Shown here: positions 48,892-58,864 of the stretch, one piece after another
Position numbering within the stretch: the stretch's first letter is position 1
How the letters are laid out: each line of letters starts with the position of its first letter
Source of the DNA: Ignavibacteriota bacterium
GTDB lineage: Bacteria > Bacteroidota > Ignavibacteria > UBA10030 > SZUA-254
Length of the DNA: 64,000 nt
Assembly (NCBI GenBank): GCA_025358305.1
Contig: JANYJZ010000005.1
Location: forward strand, 62,001 to 126,000
Direction: 5' to 3'
The notes under the pieces: model-generated
Database searches by the model: none
What the model was told of the DNA's origin: nothing
The model's input: only the letters and a program-made list of their open reading frames with translations
Translations under genes and position numbers: made by a program

Positions 48892-51477
48892 ATGAAAGGT
48901 TTGTTCGACATCTTCACCAAACGGGCGGATACGCCCATCGAATCCCGTGACTACGGGAAGCTCTACCTCATCCTTTCCGGTATCCTCTTCATCGGCACGA
49001 TGTGGGCGGTCGTCGACGAGATCTCGACCCGACGCCCCTGGAAGGAGTACGAGAAACAGTACTTCGACCTGAGCGCCGCACGCTGGCAGGACAAGCTCAA
49101 GGAGTCGCAGGCGTCATTCGACACCACGGCCGAGCAAGCCGCCAAAACGGCTGTGCAGGAAGCGGAAGCGAAACTCGCGTCCGACGACGCTGTGAGGATC
49201 CAGAAAGAGATCAACGGGATCGACGAGGAACTACTCAGCGCGAACAGAAAATTCACCTTCGCCAAGAGCCTCGGGGACGAAGCGTACTACTTCTGGAAGA
49301 AATCGATTCACGAAGGCAAGGAAGATGAAGCCTACAAGAAGACGCTCCGTGAGCACGAGGGGGAGATGGCGAAAGCAAACCTCGTCGTCGAGGGCCTCAA
49401 CGCCCGCCACGACTCGCTCTCGAAGATCCTGAACGGGTTCCGCGCCGCGGTGAAAGAGACGCGCACCAAACAGAAGGAACTCTATGCCCAGATCGATCTT
49501 GCAACTTCGAAGATCGAGAAGGCGCAGACCTCGCCCATCCTCATCCGTCAGGTCATGATGAACGGTTTCGACCGTTCCAATTTCGGGATACCGAAGGCGC
49601 GCATCGACCGCTGCCAGACCTGCCACGCAGGATGGAAGGACGATATGATGGCGGACGCGCCTCAGCCGTTCACGAAGCATCCTTTTCCGGAACTCCTGAA
49701 GATCCACGACCCCGAGATCTACGGCTGCACGACCTGCCACCGAGGCCAGGGCCCCGCCCTCACCGCAGGGATGGCGCACGGCGACGGCGACCCGTATTGG
49801 GACTGGCCGATGTTGAAGGGGAAGGAAGTCTACGCTTCCTGCAACGGCTGCCACCAGAATCAGCTCTACGTCAAGAACGGCGACCAGCTCAACCGGGCGA
49901 AACAGACGCTCTCGGAGGCGGGATGCTTCGGCTGCCACGAGATCAAGGGATTTCTCGAAATCCCGAAGATCGGACCTGAGATCAACAACATGTCGGCGAA
50001 GGCGAAGCCGGACTGGATCTTCCGCTGGGTCAGGAATCCGAAGGACTACAATCCGCACACGCGAATGCCGAACTTCCGCTTCACCGACGATCAGTCCGAA
50101 GCGATCACCGCCTACCTCGTGAAGATCAGCAAGGACGAGCCGTACCGGCCGCAGAAGGGCATCGCCGGAAACGGCAATCCGGAACGTGGGAAGGCGCTCT
50201 TCGAGTCTGTCGGCTGTAAGGGATGCCATGTGGCGGGCACGGACACGCGCATGCGCGATGCGCGGGGATTCAGCTACGACATCGCGCCCGAGCTCACCCG
50301 CGCGGGAAGCAAGCTTGACCCCGACTGGGCATACGAGTGGATCAAGAACCCCCGTCAGTTCCGCCCGACTACGAGGATGCCGAGTCTCCGTCTGAGCGAT
50401 CAGGATGCGCATGATATCATCTCGTACCTCATGACCTTCCATGACGACAGGAAATTCGAACAGAAATCGCTCGCGCTCGATTCTCCGGACCTCATCAAGA
50501 AGGGTGACAAACTCATCCGCGAATACGGATGCGCTGGCTGCCACTCGATCAAGGGGATGGAAAAGGAGAGCCGCGTCAGCGTTGCGCTGACGAATATCGG
50601 CCGCAAGCGTGTCGACGAGATCGACTTCGGGGATACGAAGGTCCCCCATACCTGGGACGATTGGATCTTTGGCAAGCTCAAGGATTCGCGCCAGTACGCG
50701 ACGGAGAGGATCGCATCGAAGATGCCGGTCTTCGCCTTTGCTGACAGCGAGATCGTCGTCCTGCGTACGCTTCTCCGGGGACTGGTCAAGGAAGGCCCCG
50801 AAGAACCGTACCAGCAGAAGTACGATAAACGCCTGCAGTCCATCGAGGCCGGCCGCGTCCTCACGCAGTACTACAATTGCATCAACTGCCATCAGATCGA
50901 GGAGATCGGCGGCTATGTGAAGGCGACACTCGACGATGAGGGGATGGCGCCTCCATATCTCTATCCCGAAGGCTCAAAAGTGCAGGAATCGTGGCTCCAC
51001 GACTTCCTCAAAGCGCCTGCGCCCATTCGTCCATGGCTGAATTTGCGGATGCCGACGTTCCAATTGACCGACGCCGAGATCACCATCATTTCCAGGTACT
51101 TCCTCGCGCTCCACAACAAGGAACTGGAACTGCGTGACTACCAGGCGATCGCGCTTGAATCGAAACACGTGACTGTCGGTAAGAGCCTGTTCACGGACCT
51201 CCAGTGCCTCAGTTGCCACTACACCGGCACGATCCCGGCCGGCAAGGGGCCCGGCGATCTCGCGCCGAACCTCGCCATGGCTCGGACGCGCCTGAAGCCG
51301 GAATGGATCTCTTCTTGGATCGGGAAACCCGATTCCGTCCAGCCCGGCACGCGCATGCCGAGCTTCTATCCTGATCTCAACGACAAGTCGCCCTATTCGG
51401 AAGAGTTCAACGCCGACGCCAGAGAGCAGATCAAGGCGATCCGGGACTACGTCGTCTCGATCGGCAAGAACAAGTAA
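48892..51477 (+). CDS. membrane-anchored octaheme cytochrome c with N-terminal coiled-coil
   Basis: Eight CxxCH (CQTCH, CTTCH, CNGCH, CFGCH, CKGCH, CAGCH, CINCH, CLSCH); one N-terminal TM. Confidence 0.93.
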   Translation: MKGLFDIFTKRADTPIESRDYGKLYLILSGILFIGTMWAVVDEISTRRPWKEYEKQYFDLSAARWQDKLKESQASFDTTAEQAAKTAVQEAEAKLASDDAVRIQKEINGIDEELLSANRKFTFAKSLGDEAYYFWKKSIHEGKEDEAYKKTLREHEGEMAKANLVVEGLNARHDSLSKILNGFRAAVKETRTKQKELYAQIDLATSKIEKAQTSPILIRQVMMNGFDRSNFGIPKARIDRCQTCHAGWKDDMMADAPQPFTKHPFPELLKIHDPEIYGCTTCHRGQGPALTAGMAHGDGDPYWDWPMLKGKEVYASCNGCHQNQLYVKNGDQLNRAKQTLSEAGCFGCHEIKGFLEIPKIGPEINNMSAKAKPDWIFRWVRNPKDYNPHTRMPNFRFTDDQSEAITAYLVKISKDEPYRPQKGIAGNGNPERGKALFESVGCKGCHVAGTDTRMRDARGFSYDIAPELTRAGSKLDPDWAYEWIKNPRQFRPTTRMPSLRLSDQDAHDIISYLMTFHDDRKFEQKSLALDSPDLIKKGDKLIREYGCAGCHSIKGMEKESRVSVALTNIGRKRVDEIDFGDTKVPHTWDDWIFGKLKDSRQYATERIASKMPVFAFADSEIVVLRTLLRGLVKEGPEEPYQQKYDKRLQSIEAGRVLTQYYNCINCHQIEEIGGYVKATLDDEGMAPPYLYPEGSKVQESWLHDFLKAPAPIRPWLNLRMPTFQLTDAEITIISRYFLALHNKELELRDYQAIALESKHVTVGKSLFTDLQCLSCHYTGTIPAGKGPGDLAPNLAMARTRLKPEWISSWIGKPDSVQPGTRMPSFYPDLNDKSPYSEEFNADAREQIKAIRDYVVSIGKNK

Positions 51478-51498
51478 ATTCCATTCGGTACGGAAGAC

Positions 51499-51522
51499 AA
51501 AAGCCCTCGGAAGAGGGCTTTT
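51499..51522. terminator. bidirectional intrinsic terminator
   Basis: AAAAGCCCTC-GGAA-GAGGGCTTTT between convergent genes. Confidence 0.85.
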
Positions 51523-51550
51523 GTCGTTTAGAATGTCGCCGAGGTGCGGA

Positions 51551-52390
51551 TCAGTGAGGTCCGATCGCCGCTATGGTTGCGCCGAGGAGGTCCGCGAACC
51601 GCTGCTTGACCATGTTCGCCACGTCCGTCACTTCCGCGTGGGAGAGCTTCTCCGGCAGCATCCCCGTGGCGAGGTTGGTGATGCACGAGAAGCCCGCCAC
51701 CCTCATGCCGAGCGATGCTGCGAGCGTCGCCTCGTTCACCGTCGACATGCCGACTGCGTCCGCTCCGATCTGCCGCGCCATCCGGATCTCGGCGGCGGTC
51801 TCATATGAGGGGCCCTTCAACCCAAGGTAGACCCCGCGTTTCAGAGGGATCCCGGCCGCTTTGGCACTGCGCACGATCGTACCGATCAATGCTGCATCAT
51901 AGCAGCTTGGGCCGCCTCTTCCGCCGCCCGGAGACGCAAGTGGCGTCTCGAACGTGAGATTGATCTGGTCCTCGATGAGCATGAGGTCACCGGGCGCAAA
52001 GCGCGTATTGACGCCGCCGGCTGCATTCGTGGCAATGAGCGTACGGATCCCGAGGGCATGGGCGACGCGGATGGGGTAGAGGACCGTCTCGAGAGATCCG
52101 GATTCGTAGTAATGCACCCTCCCCTGGAATGCAAGGACCGAGATGCGGCCGATCATGCCGGCGATGATCCGGCCCTGATGGCCGAAGACGGTGGATCGGG
52201 GATAGTGGGGGATCTCCTTCGTCGGAATGGCGTCGGCGTGGATAAAGCTTTCCGCAAAATCACCGAGTCCCGATCCGAGGATCACCGCGATGGCCGGCCG
52301 GACGCTGATGCGTTCGGAGATATACTGCGTCGTCTGACGCAGGCGCGCCGCTGCGGTTCCGGATCGGCGGTGTGGATCACTCTTTTTCAT
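51551..52390 (-). CDS. purine nucleoside phosphorylase
   Basis: AVILGSGLGDFAESF; STVFGHQGRIIAGMIGRISVLAFQGRVHYYESG; TNAAGGVN; VGMSTVNEATLAASLGMRVAGFSCITNLATGM. Confidence 0.95.
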   Translation of the reverse strand: MKKSDPHRRSGTAAARLRQTTQYISERISVRPAIAVILGSGLGDFAESFIHADAIPTKEIPHYPRSTVFGHQGRIIAGMIGRISVLAFQGRVHYYESGSLETVLYPIRVAHALGIRTLIATNAAGGVNTRFAPGDLMLIEDQINLTFETPLASPGGGRGGPSCYDAALIGTIVRSAKAAGIPLKRGVYLGLKGPSYETAAEIRMARQIGADAVGMSTVNEATLAASLGMRVAGFSCITNLATGMLPEKLSHAEVTDVANMVKQRFADLLGATIAAIGPH

Positions 52391-53270
52391 AGGGTACTCC
52401 GTCAGCGGCAGGGGGGGTCGCCCGGCCGATAAAGCCCGCCAGCACGACGATCGTCGCGACGTAGGGGATCATCTGGATGAACTGGATGTATTCGGTGCCG
52501 CCCTGGAGCTGGATGACGAGACTCTCGGCAAACCCGAAGAGGAGCGCGGCGCTCGCCGCGCCGACGGGGTTCCACTTGCCGATGATCATGGCCGCAAGAG
52601 CGATGAACCCGCGCCCCGCGGACATTCCATCGGTGAAACTGTGCTGATCGATCGCCAACCAGGCACCGCCCAGCCCGGTAAGCGCGCCGCTGATGAGCAC
52701 GCCCACGTGGCGGATCCTTGCGACGTTCACGCCGAGCGTGTCGGCGGCCTGCGGGTTCTCACCGACGGAGCGTAGACGCAGCCCGAATCTCGACCAAAAC
52801 AAGATGAAGTGCGAGAATATCGCGATCGCGATCGTCCCAAGGATGAACGGGTTATTCAGGATGGGGACGTCCGGAAGGAAAGTCCAGCCCTCCATGCCGA
52901 CGATCCTTGCGGAGTTACTTGAACTATGAAAGATGATCTGGCAGGAAAATTTCGTCGCGCCCAGGGCCAGGAGGTTGATGGCGATGCCGCTGACGATCTG
53001 GTCCGCCTTGAACGTGATGGAGATGATGCCATGGAGGAATGCGACGCCGATCCCGGCGATGATCCCCGCGGCGATGCCGGCGGCCGGGCTTCCCGTATAG
53101 TAGATCGCCGTCGTCGTGGCGAAGGCGGAGACGAGAAGGATCCCCTCGAGCGCAATATTGACGACGCCGCCTCGCTCGCTGAAGGACGCGCCGAGCGCCG
53201 GGAGGGCGTACGGAATGGAGATCCGTAAGGTCTGGGCGAGGAATGCCACCGTCAAGAACGACTCAGACAT
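52377..53270 (-). CDS. ABC transporter permease (BMP/nucleoside type)
   Basis: PYALPALGASFSERGGVVNIALEGILLVSAF, typical of nucleoside ABC permeases. Confidence 0.9.
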   Translation of the reverse strand: MSESFLTVAFLAQTLRISIPYALPALGASFSERGGVVNIALEGILLVSAFATTTAIYYTGSPAAGIAAGIIAGIGVAFLHGIISITFKADQIVSGIAINLLALGATKFSCQIIFHSSSNSARIVGMEGWTFLPDVPILNNPFILGTIAIAIFSHFILFWSRFGLRLRSVGENPQAADTLGVNVARIRHVGVLISGALTGLGGAWLAIDQHSFTDGMSAGRGFIALAAMIIGKWNPVGAASAALLFGFAESLVIQLQGGTEYIQFIQMIPYVATIVVLAGFIGRATPPAADGVPYEKE

Positions 53271-54351
53271 GTCCTGCCGCCGTTTCTCTCACGAGCTGGA
53301 AGTGTTCGATCCAGCGCTGAAATACTCGTGTCAGGATGATGAGAAGGATGATGACGACCGCCTGAAGGATATTGATGATCTCCTTCGGGACAAGGGTATT
53401 GACCGTCAGCCCCCCGTATTCGAGGAGACCGAAGAAGAGGGAGGCGGCGATGATCCCTCCCGGGTTGTTCTTTGCCAGAAGGGCGACCGCAATGCCGATG
53501 AATCCGATCCCTTCCGAGAAGCCAAGTTCGAAGTAGTGCTTGTATCCGAGGACGAAATTGCTCCCTACGAGACCGGCAAATCCTCCCGCGATGAGCATGG
53601 TCTTCACGGTGGTCCACTTCACGGATATGCGGCCGTACGTCGCGGCGTGCGGATTCAGTCCGACGGCCCGGATCTCATATCCCAGGCGCGTCTTCCAGAT
53701 GAGGTAGGAACAGAGACCGCAGGCCGCGAAGGCGATGAGGATGCTGAAGTTTGCCGGCGAGCCGTGCAGCGCCGGGAACACGAGATCGAGGCGGGCGATC
53801 TCAGCCGACGGGGCGATGGTCGGCGTATGCACCGTTGCCGGTACTGCAAAGACGTTCGTGACGAGGTAGCTCACGAGGGCTGCGGCGATGAAGTTCATCA
53901 TGATCGTATTGATGACCTCATGCGCCCCGAACCGCGCTTTGAGGATGCCTGGGATGCCACCCCAGAGAGCACCCCCCGCGATCCCTCCGAGGAGGCAGAA
54001 GGGGATGAGAAGGAACGCGGGAAGCCCGGGGAACGAGCACCCGATGATCGCGGTGGCGATGGCCCCGATGGTGAGCTGACCCTCGGCGCCAATGTTGAAC
54101 AATCCTGCGCGGAATGCTACTGCGGCCGAAAGCCCGGTCAGCATGAGGGGCGTTGCTTTGAATAGCACCTGGCCGATGCCGTACGGCGTTCCCAGCGTCT
54201 CCGAAAAGAATCGTGAGTAAACCAAGACGGGGTCCTTGCCGATGGCAGCCATGACGACAGCTCCGGCGAGCAGGGAGAGAACAAGGGCAAGGAACGGAGG
54301 GACAAGACGCACAAGCAAGGAAACGGCGCGCGCAGAGGTTGTCCGGATCAT
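53263..54351 (-). CDS. ABC transporter permease (BMP/nucleoside type)
   Basis: LTGLSAAVAFRAGLFNIGAEGQLTIGAIATAIIG; overlaps neighbours. Confidence 0.9.
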   Translation of the reverse strand: MIRTTSARAVSLLVRLVPPFLALVLSLLAGAVVMAAIGKDPVLVYSRFFSETLGTPYGIGQVLFKATPLMLTGLSAAVAFRAGLFNIGAEGQLTIGAIATAIIGCSFPGLPAFLLIPFCLLGGIAGGALWGGIPGILKARFGAHEVINTIMMNFIAAALVSYLVTNVFAVPATVHTPTIAPSAEIARLDLVFPALHGSPANFSILIAFAACGLCSYLIWKTRLGYEIRAVGLNPHAATYGRISVKWTTVKTMLIAGGFAGLVGSNFVLGYKHYFELGFSEGIGFIGIAVALLAKNNPGGIIAASLFFGLLEYGGLTVNTLVPKEIINILQAVVIILLIILTRVFQRWIEHFQLVRETAAGHV

Positions 54352-55844
54352 GCGGGCACCTTCTTGCTTCCGGTCATGTAGCGCCCGAGTTCACGCTCCG
54401 AGGTCGACGCCGCTTGCACGACGGCGACGATCTCGCCGCCGTACATCACGGCGATCCGGTCAGAGAGTTTGAGAAGCTCTCCCAGGTCGGAGGAAATCAA
54501 GAGGATGGCCCGGCCTTTATTCCGTTCCGACATCAGCGTACCGTGGACAAAGTCGATGGCGCCAATATCGAGACCCCGAGTCGGCTGGTTCGCGATGATG
54601 AAGGATGCCCCCTTCGAAAGCTCGCGCGCGATGACCGCCTTCTGCTGGTTGCCGCCGGAAAGCTCGCGTATCCGTTGTTCCTTCGAACTCAGCCGGATGT
54701 CGTACTCGCTGATGAGTTCCTCTGCGTGCGCCCGAATGGCCCGCTCATGAACATGCCATGAACTGTAGAACCGTCGTTCGCCTTGCCGTCCGAGGACGAG
54801 GTTCTCGGAGATCGAGAAATCGAGGATGATGGCTTGGCGCATCCTGTCGTCCGGGATGTGTGCGCTCAGCGTGCTCTCGTCCAAGAGAACCGCACCGAGG
54901 GTCATCCGACCTGCGTTCGGCGCCCGGAGCCCCGCGAGCACCTGGGCCAATTCCGCCTGTCCGTTCCCTTCGACGCCAGCGATCCCGAAGATCTCACCCC
55001 GCCGCACGGAGAACGAGACGTCTCGGAGAGCCGGCGTATTGCGGTCCCGGAGAAGCGTTAGGTGCTCCACCTCAAGGAGGGCGGGGGCAGCCGGCACGAT
55101 CGTCCGCACGCTGTCCGAAAGGATGTCCTTGCCGACCATGAGGTGAGACAGTTCGAGGGCGGTCGTGACCGATGTCGCGGTCGACCGAACGACCCGCCCG
55201 TGCCGCATGACCGTCACCTCGTCGCTCACGGACATCACCTCGCTCAGCTTGTGAGAGATGAGAATGACCGTCTTGCCCTGATTCTTCATCTGGCGGAGTG
55301 TCTCGAAGAAATCCTCGATCTCCTGGGGCGTGAGAACGGGGGTCGGCTCGTCGAGGATGAGGATGTTCGCGCTCCGGTAAAGAAGCTTGAGGATCTCGAC
55401 GCGCTGCTGGAGGCCGACGGAGAGCGATCGAACTGTCGCGCGGGGATCGATGGGGAGCCGGAAGCGTTCCGAGAGGTCCTTGATGGCTTTATTCGCGGCG
55501 GTCCGGTCGATCATGCGGAGCGCTGTGGTCGGCTCGCTTCCCAGGATGACGTTTTCGGCGACCGTGAGCGGCGGGATGAGCATGAAATGCTGGTGGACCA
55601 TGCCGATCTGATGCGCGATCGCCTGAGCGGGAGACCTCAGGGCGACGCGCTCTCCCCGCAAGGAGATCGATCCCGCATCGGGCTGGTACATCCCGTACAA
55701 GATGTTCATGAGCGTGGATTTACCCGCGCCATTCTCGCCCACGAGCGCATGGATCGTTCCCTCCGTTACGGCGAGACTGACGTCATCATTCGCTTTAAGA
55801 GTGCCAAAATGCTTCGTGATATTGCGAAGTTCAATGGCGAGCAT
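54348..55844 (-). CDS. ABC transporter ATP-binding protein (double-domain, sugar/nucleoside type)
   Basis: Two ABC domains; VGENGAGKSTLMNILYGMYQPDAG; ELSGGNQQKAVIARELSKGASFIIANQPTRGLDIGA. Confidence 0.94.
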   Translation of the reverse strand: MLAIELRNITKHFGTLKANDDVSLAVTEGTIHALVGENGAGKSTLMNILYGMYQPDAGSISLRGERVALRSPAQAIAHQIGMVHQHFMLIPPLTVAENVILGSEPTTALRMIDRTAANKAIKDLSERFRLPIDPRATVRSLSVGLQQRVEILKLLYRSANILILDEPTPVLTPQEIEDFFETLRQMKNQGKTVILISHKLSEVMSVSDEVTVMRHGRVVRSTATSVTTALELSHLMVGKDILSDSVRTIVPAAPALLEVEHLTLLRDRNTPALRDVSFSVRRGEIFGIAGVEGNGQAELAQVLAGLRAPNAGRMTLGAVLLDESTLSAHIPDDRMRQAIILDFSISENLVLGRQGERRFYSSWHVHERAIRAHAEELISEYDIRLSSKEQRIRELSGGNQQKAVIARELSKGASFIIANQPTRGLDIGAIDFVHGTLMSERNKGRAILLISSDLGELLKLSDRIAVMYGGEIVAVVQAASTSERELGRYMTGSKKVPA

Positions 55845-55862
55845 GGAGGGCGCGCGCGGCGG

Positions 55863-56873
55863 CTATTGGTAGGGTACGACGATTTCCCCGGCAATGATCT
55901 TTCCCCGGAGCCGTTCGACCGCGCTATGGACCGAATCGGGGATGAGAGCTCTGTTGTTGTCGTCGTAGACGTAGTCGATGCCGCGCGACTTCAGGTCGAA
56001 GGTCATAACCTTGCCGCCGACGAAGGTGTTGTTCTGGATCGCCTTGATGGATTCAAATACCGACGTGTCGACGATCTTCGTCATGCTCGTCAGGATAAAT
56101 CCCGGCGCCTCGTGATATTGGTCAGAGTCGACGCCGATCGCAAGGGCGTGACGCTCGCGTGCGGCCTCGAATACGCCGAGTCCCGTGACGCCGGACGCAT
56201 GATAGATGATGTCCGCGCCGCCGGCATATTGGCCCAGAGCGATCTCTTTGCCCTTGCCGGGGTTCTTGAAGGCTTCTCCGGTGATCCCGGCGTAGGCGAT
56301 GAGGACCTTGCAGGCGGGATTGGCGGTCTTTGCCCCGGCAGCGTAACCTGTCTCAAATTTCTTGATGAGCGGGGATTGCATGCCTCCGACGAAACCGATG
56401 ACATTGGTCTTCGTCATGAGCGAAGCGAGCGCTCCCACGAGGAATGACCCCTCTTCCTCCTTGAACTCTAGCGCCACGAGGTTGCGGGGGAGAGGCTTTG
56501 CCGGGTCGACGGAGTAGTCGACGCACGCAAAGTTCTTGTCCGGAAACTCCCGGGCGACGTTCGTGATGTCGTCGGTGAAGATGAACCCGATGCCGAAGAT
56601 GAGGGGGATATCGGCACGGCTCGCAAATTGGCGTAACGCTGCTTCCCGGTCCGCACCCGGCCCCGGTTCGACATACTCGTAGTCGACGCCGAGCTCGCGT
56701 TTTGCCTTTTCGAGCCCTCTGTACGCGGCATCGTTGAAGGATTTGTCGCCCCGTCCTCCGACGTCGAACACGAGGCCGATCTTGAGGCCTTTTTTCGGCA
56801 GATCTTCAGTTTTTTTCTGGCCGCATCCGGCGAGGAGAAGCAGCGCTGCAAGAAAGATGACGAGGTGTTTCAT
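55863..56873 (-). CDS. BMP-family ABC transporter substrate-binding lipoprotein
   Basis: Lipobox LLAGCGQ; IGLVFDVGGRGDKSFNDAAYRGLEKAKRELG. Confidence 0.93.
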   Translation of the reverse strand: MKHLVIFLAALLLLAGCGQKKTEDLPKKGLKIGLVFDVGGRGDKSFNDAAYRGLEKAKRELGVDYEYVEPGPGADREAALRQFASRADIPLIFGIGFIFTDDITNVAREFPDKNFACVDYSVDPAKPLPRNLVALEFKEEEGSFLVGALASLMTKTNVIGFVGGMQSPLIKKFETGYAAGAKTANPACKVLIAYAGITGEAFKNPGKGKEIALGQYAGGADIIYHASGVTGLGVFEAARERHALAIGVDSDQYHEAPGFILTSMTKIVDTSVFESIKAIQNNTFVGGKVMTFDLKSRGIDYVYDDNNRALIPDSVHSAVERLRGKIIAGEIVVPYQ

Positions 56874-56891
56874 AGATTCGCCTGGGAATGG

Positions 56892-57467
56892 TTAGTCTTG
56901 AGGGGGGACAAAACATCTTCGACAGCGGGCTTCATACATATTATGTGCTCCCACGACCACTAATTCCTGTTGGTTCGTGATCCGCTGTGTGCGGTCGGCA
57001 GGGTTACCGCAGGACATACATATCGCGAGCGTCTTCGTGATGTATTCGGCCACGGCGAGGAGCTGCGGCATGGGCTCGAAGGGTTTCCCTCGATAGTCCT
57101 GGTCGAGTCCGGCAACGATGACACGTTTTCCTTCGTTCGCGAGTTCCTCGCAGACATCGACAAGGTCCGGGGTAAAGAACTGTGCCTCATCGATACCTAT
57201 CACTTTAGCATCCCTTGCTAAAGATCGTATCTCAAGAGGGTTATCGATCACGGTTGAGATAAGAGATTGCTCACTGTGGGAGACAATGTGATTCGGGCTG
57301 TAACGGTTATCAATCTTCGGCTTGAAGATCATCACCGATTGTTTGGCAATCTGAGCCCGCCGCAGTCTGCGGATGAGTTCCTCGGTCTTGCCGCTGAACA
57401 TGCATCCACAAACCACTTCAATCCAACCGGTATTCGCCGGCATATTGTGCAGAGTTACGGCTTCCAT
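56892..57467 (-). CDS. tdk: thymidine kinase
   Basis: [35 protein letters not shown]; CxxC pairs. Confidence 0.95.
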   Translation of the reverse strand: MEAVTLHNMPANTGWIEVVCGCMFSGKTEELIRRLRRAQIAKQSVMIFKPKIDNRYSPNHIVSHSEQSLISTVIDNPLEIRSLARDAKVIGIDEAQFFTPDLVDVCEELANEGKRVIVAGLDQDYRGKPFEPMPQLLAVAEYITKTLAICMSCGNPADRTQRITNQQELVVVGAHNMYEARCRRCFVPPQD

Positions 57468-57472
57468 AAGCG

Positions 57473-57910
57473 TTACTTTCTCACGATTTTTCTGAGAACT
57501 GAACCGTCGAACGGAAGCGGAAGAAGCTCACCGGAACGCAGGGAGGTCGTTCTGCCGCGGGAGTCTGCCATGATCACCTCGACATCTCCAAGGAGGTCGC
57601 TGATTACCTGACGGCATGCTCCGCATGGCGAAATGAATGATGCGGCGTCTGAAATGATCGCAATCGACCTAAAATTGCGCTCACCTTCTGAAAAAGCCTT
57701 GAAGATGGCCGTACGCTCGGCGCAGATCGTCAGGCTGTACGAGCTGATCTCGATGTTGCAGCCAGAGACGACCTTACCCGACTTCGTTAGGAGAGCCGCC
57801 CCCACTCTGAAGTGGGAATAGGGCGCATGCGCACCATGCATCGCTTTGCGGGCAGCAGCGATCAGGCTTCTCTGTGAGGCGGTTAATGATTTCTTTGTCA
57901 TAATGGGCAA
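57473..57910 (-). CDS. cdd: cytidine deaminase
   Basis: [48 protein letters not shown]. Confidence 0.95.
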   Translation of the reverse strand: MPIMTKKSLTASQRSLIAAARKAMHGAHAPYSHFRVGAALLTKSGKVVSGCNIEISSYSLTICAERTAIFKAFSEGERNFRSIAIISDAASFISPCGACRQVISDLLGDVEVIMADSRGRTTSLRSGELLPLPFDGSVLRKIVRK

Positions 57911-57943
57911 AATATAGAAAATACCACCCTGAAATGCAAGGTT

Positions 57944-58618
57944 CTATCTGTGTGTCGCCTGAAAGATCGATAATGTCTCGAAGAAATATCTTTTTTGGGC
58001 GGCAACGGATGTATGGTAACCCGCGTTCTGAAACAACGAGAGGATTCGGTCCACGTCGACATCGGTCGAGAGGATGAAATATATGCTCCCCCCGCTCCGG
58101 AGGTACCCGGCAGACTCATTCGCCAGCCGCTGAAGAAAGTCATACCGGTTCCCGCCGTGCCAGGCCCGGCCGGACATGTCGGCTGCCTCCCCCGGGTAAT
58201 AGGGGGGATTGCAGAGAATGAAGTCGAAATTTCGGTGCATGGCGGAGAGGCCGGCGAAGAGATCGCTCCTCAAGGGTATGATCTGCTTTGAGAGCATGTT
58301 AGTCGCCGCATTCTCCAGCGTCGCGGTGACCGCGGCAGGATTGACGTCGAGCGCCACCATCCGTGCTCCCTTGCTCGCTGCGACCAGCGACAGGAGCCCA
58401 GAGCCGCACCCGACATCGAGGCCTTTCATCTCGTGGAAATTCAGCGTGGCGAGGTATCTGCCAAAATATCTGCTTGTGAGGTACAAAGAGGGGTGAAAGA
58501 CGGTCGTCGGTACCCGGAGTTTGAATCCGCTGACCATCACTTCGTCCGTCCGGGAGATCCTCCTCCGTACGTACGCGTGAAAGATAATGAAATGGGAGAT
58601 CCTACGCAGGAGGCTCAT
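57944..58618 (-). CDS. class I SAM methyltransferase (HemK/PrmC-like)
   Basis: GLDVGCGSGLLSLVAASKGARMVALDVNP; FDFILCNPPYYPGE (NPPY). Confidence 0.85.
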   Translation of the reverse strand: MSLLRRISHFIIFHAYVRRRISRTDEVMVSGFKLRVPTTVFHPSLYLTSRYFGRYLATLNFHEMKGLDVGCGSGLLSLVAASKGARMVALDVNPAAVTATLENAATNMLSKQIIPLRSDLFAGLSAMHRNFDFILCNPPYYPGEAADMSGRAWHGGNRYDFLQRLANESAGYLRSGGSIYFILSTDVDVDRILSLFQNAGYHTSVAAQKRYFFETLSIFQATHR

Positions 58619-58764
58619 TGTATGTCAGGAATGCTCGAGGAGCGGGCAAAAAACAGATAGCGGCTTCCCTCCCCCCGTGGAACGGAGAGGTACAAACCCA
58701 CGAACTCGATGATCCGCTCGTTGTTATCGATGCGGTAATTGCGAGAATGTTTTTTAGCTGACAT
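58615..58764 (-). CDS. uncalled small ORF, 49 aa, overlapping methyltransferase start
   Basis: Read directly: MSAKKHSRNYRIDNNERIIEFVGLYLSVPRGEGSRYLFFARSSSIPDIQ*; stop shares ATGA with downstream start. Confidence 0.4.
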   Translation of the reverse strand: MSAKKHSRNYRIDNNERIIEFVGLYLSVPRGEGSRYLFFARSSSIPDIQ

Positions 58765-58864
58765 GCTTTAAAATCATTTCCAGAAAGAAGATAAGTCCGT
58801 TAATATAATCTCTTTGCATGCGATATTAAATTGAACAAAGCGATACGTTCTCGCTCATGCGCGA

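Noticed and set aside
49231-50892. 553-aa antisense ORF opposite cytochrome c
   Set aside because: Shadow frame; sense strand has eight in-frame CxxCH motifs.
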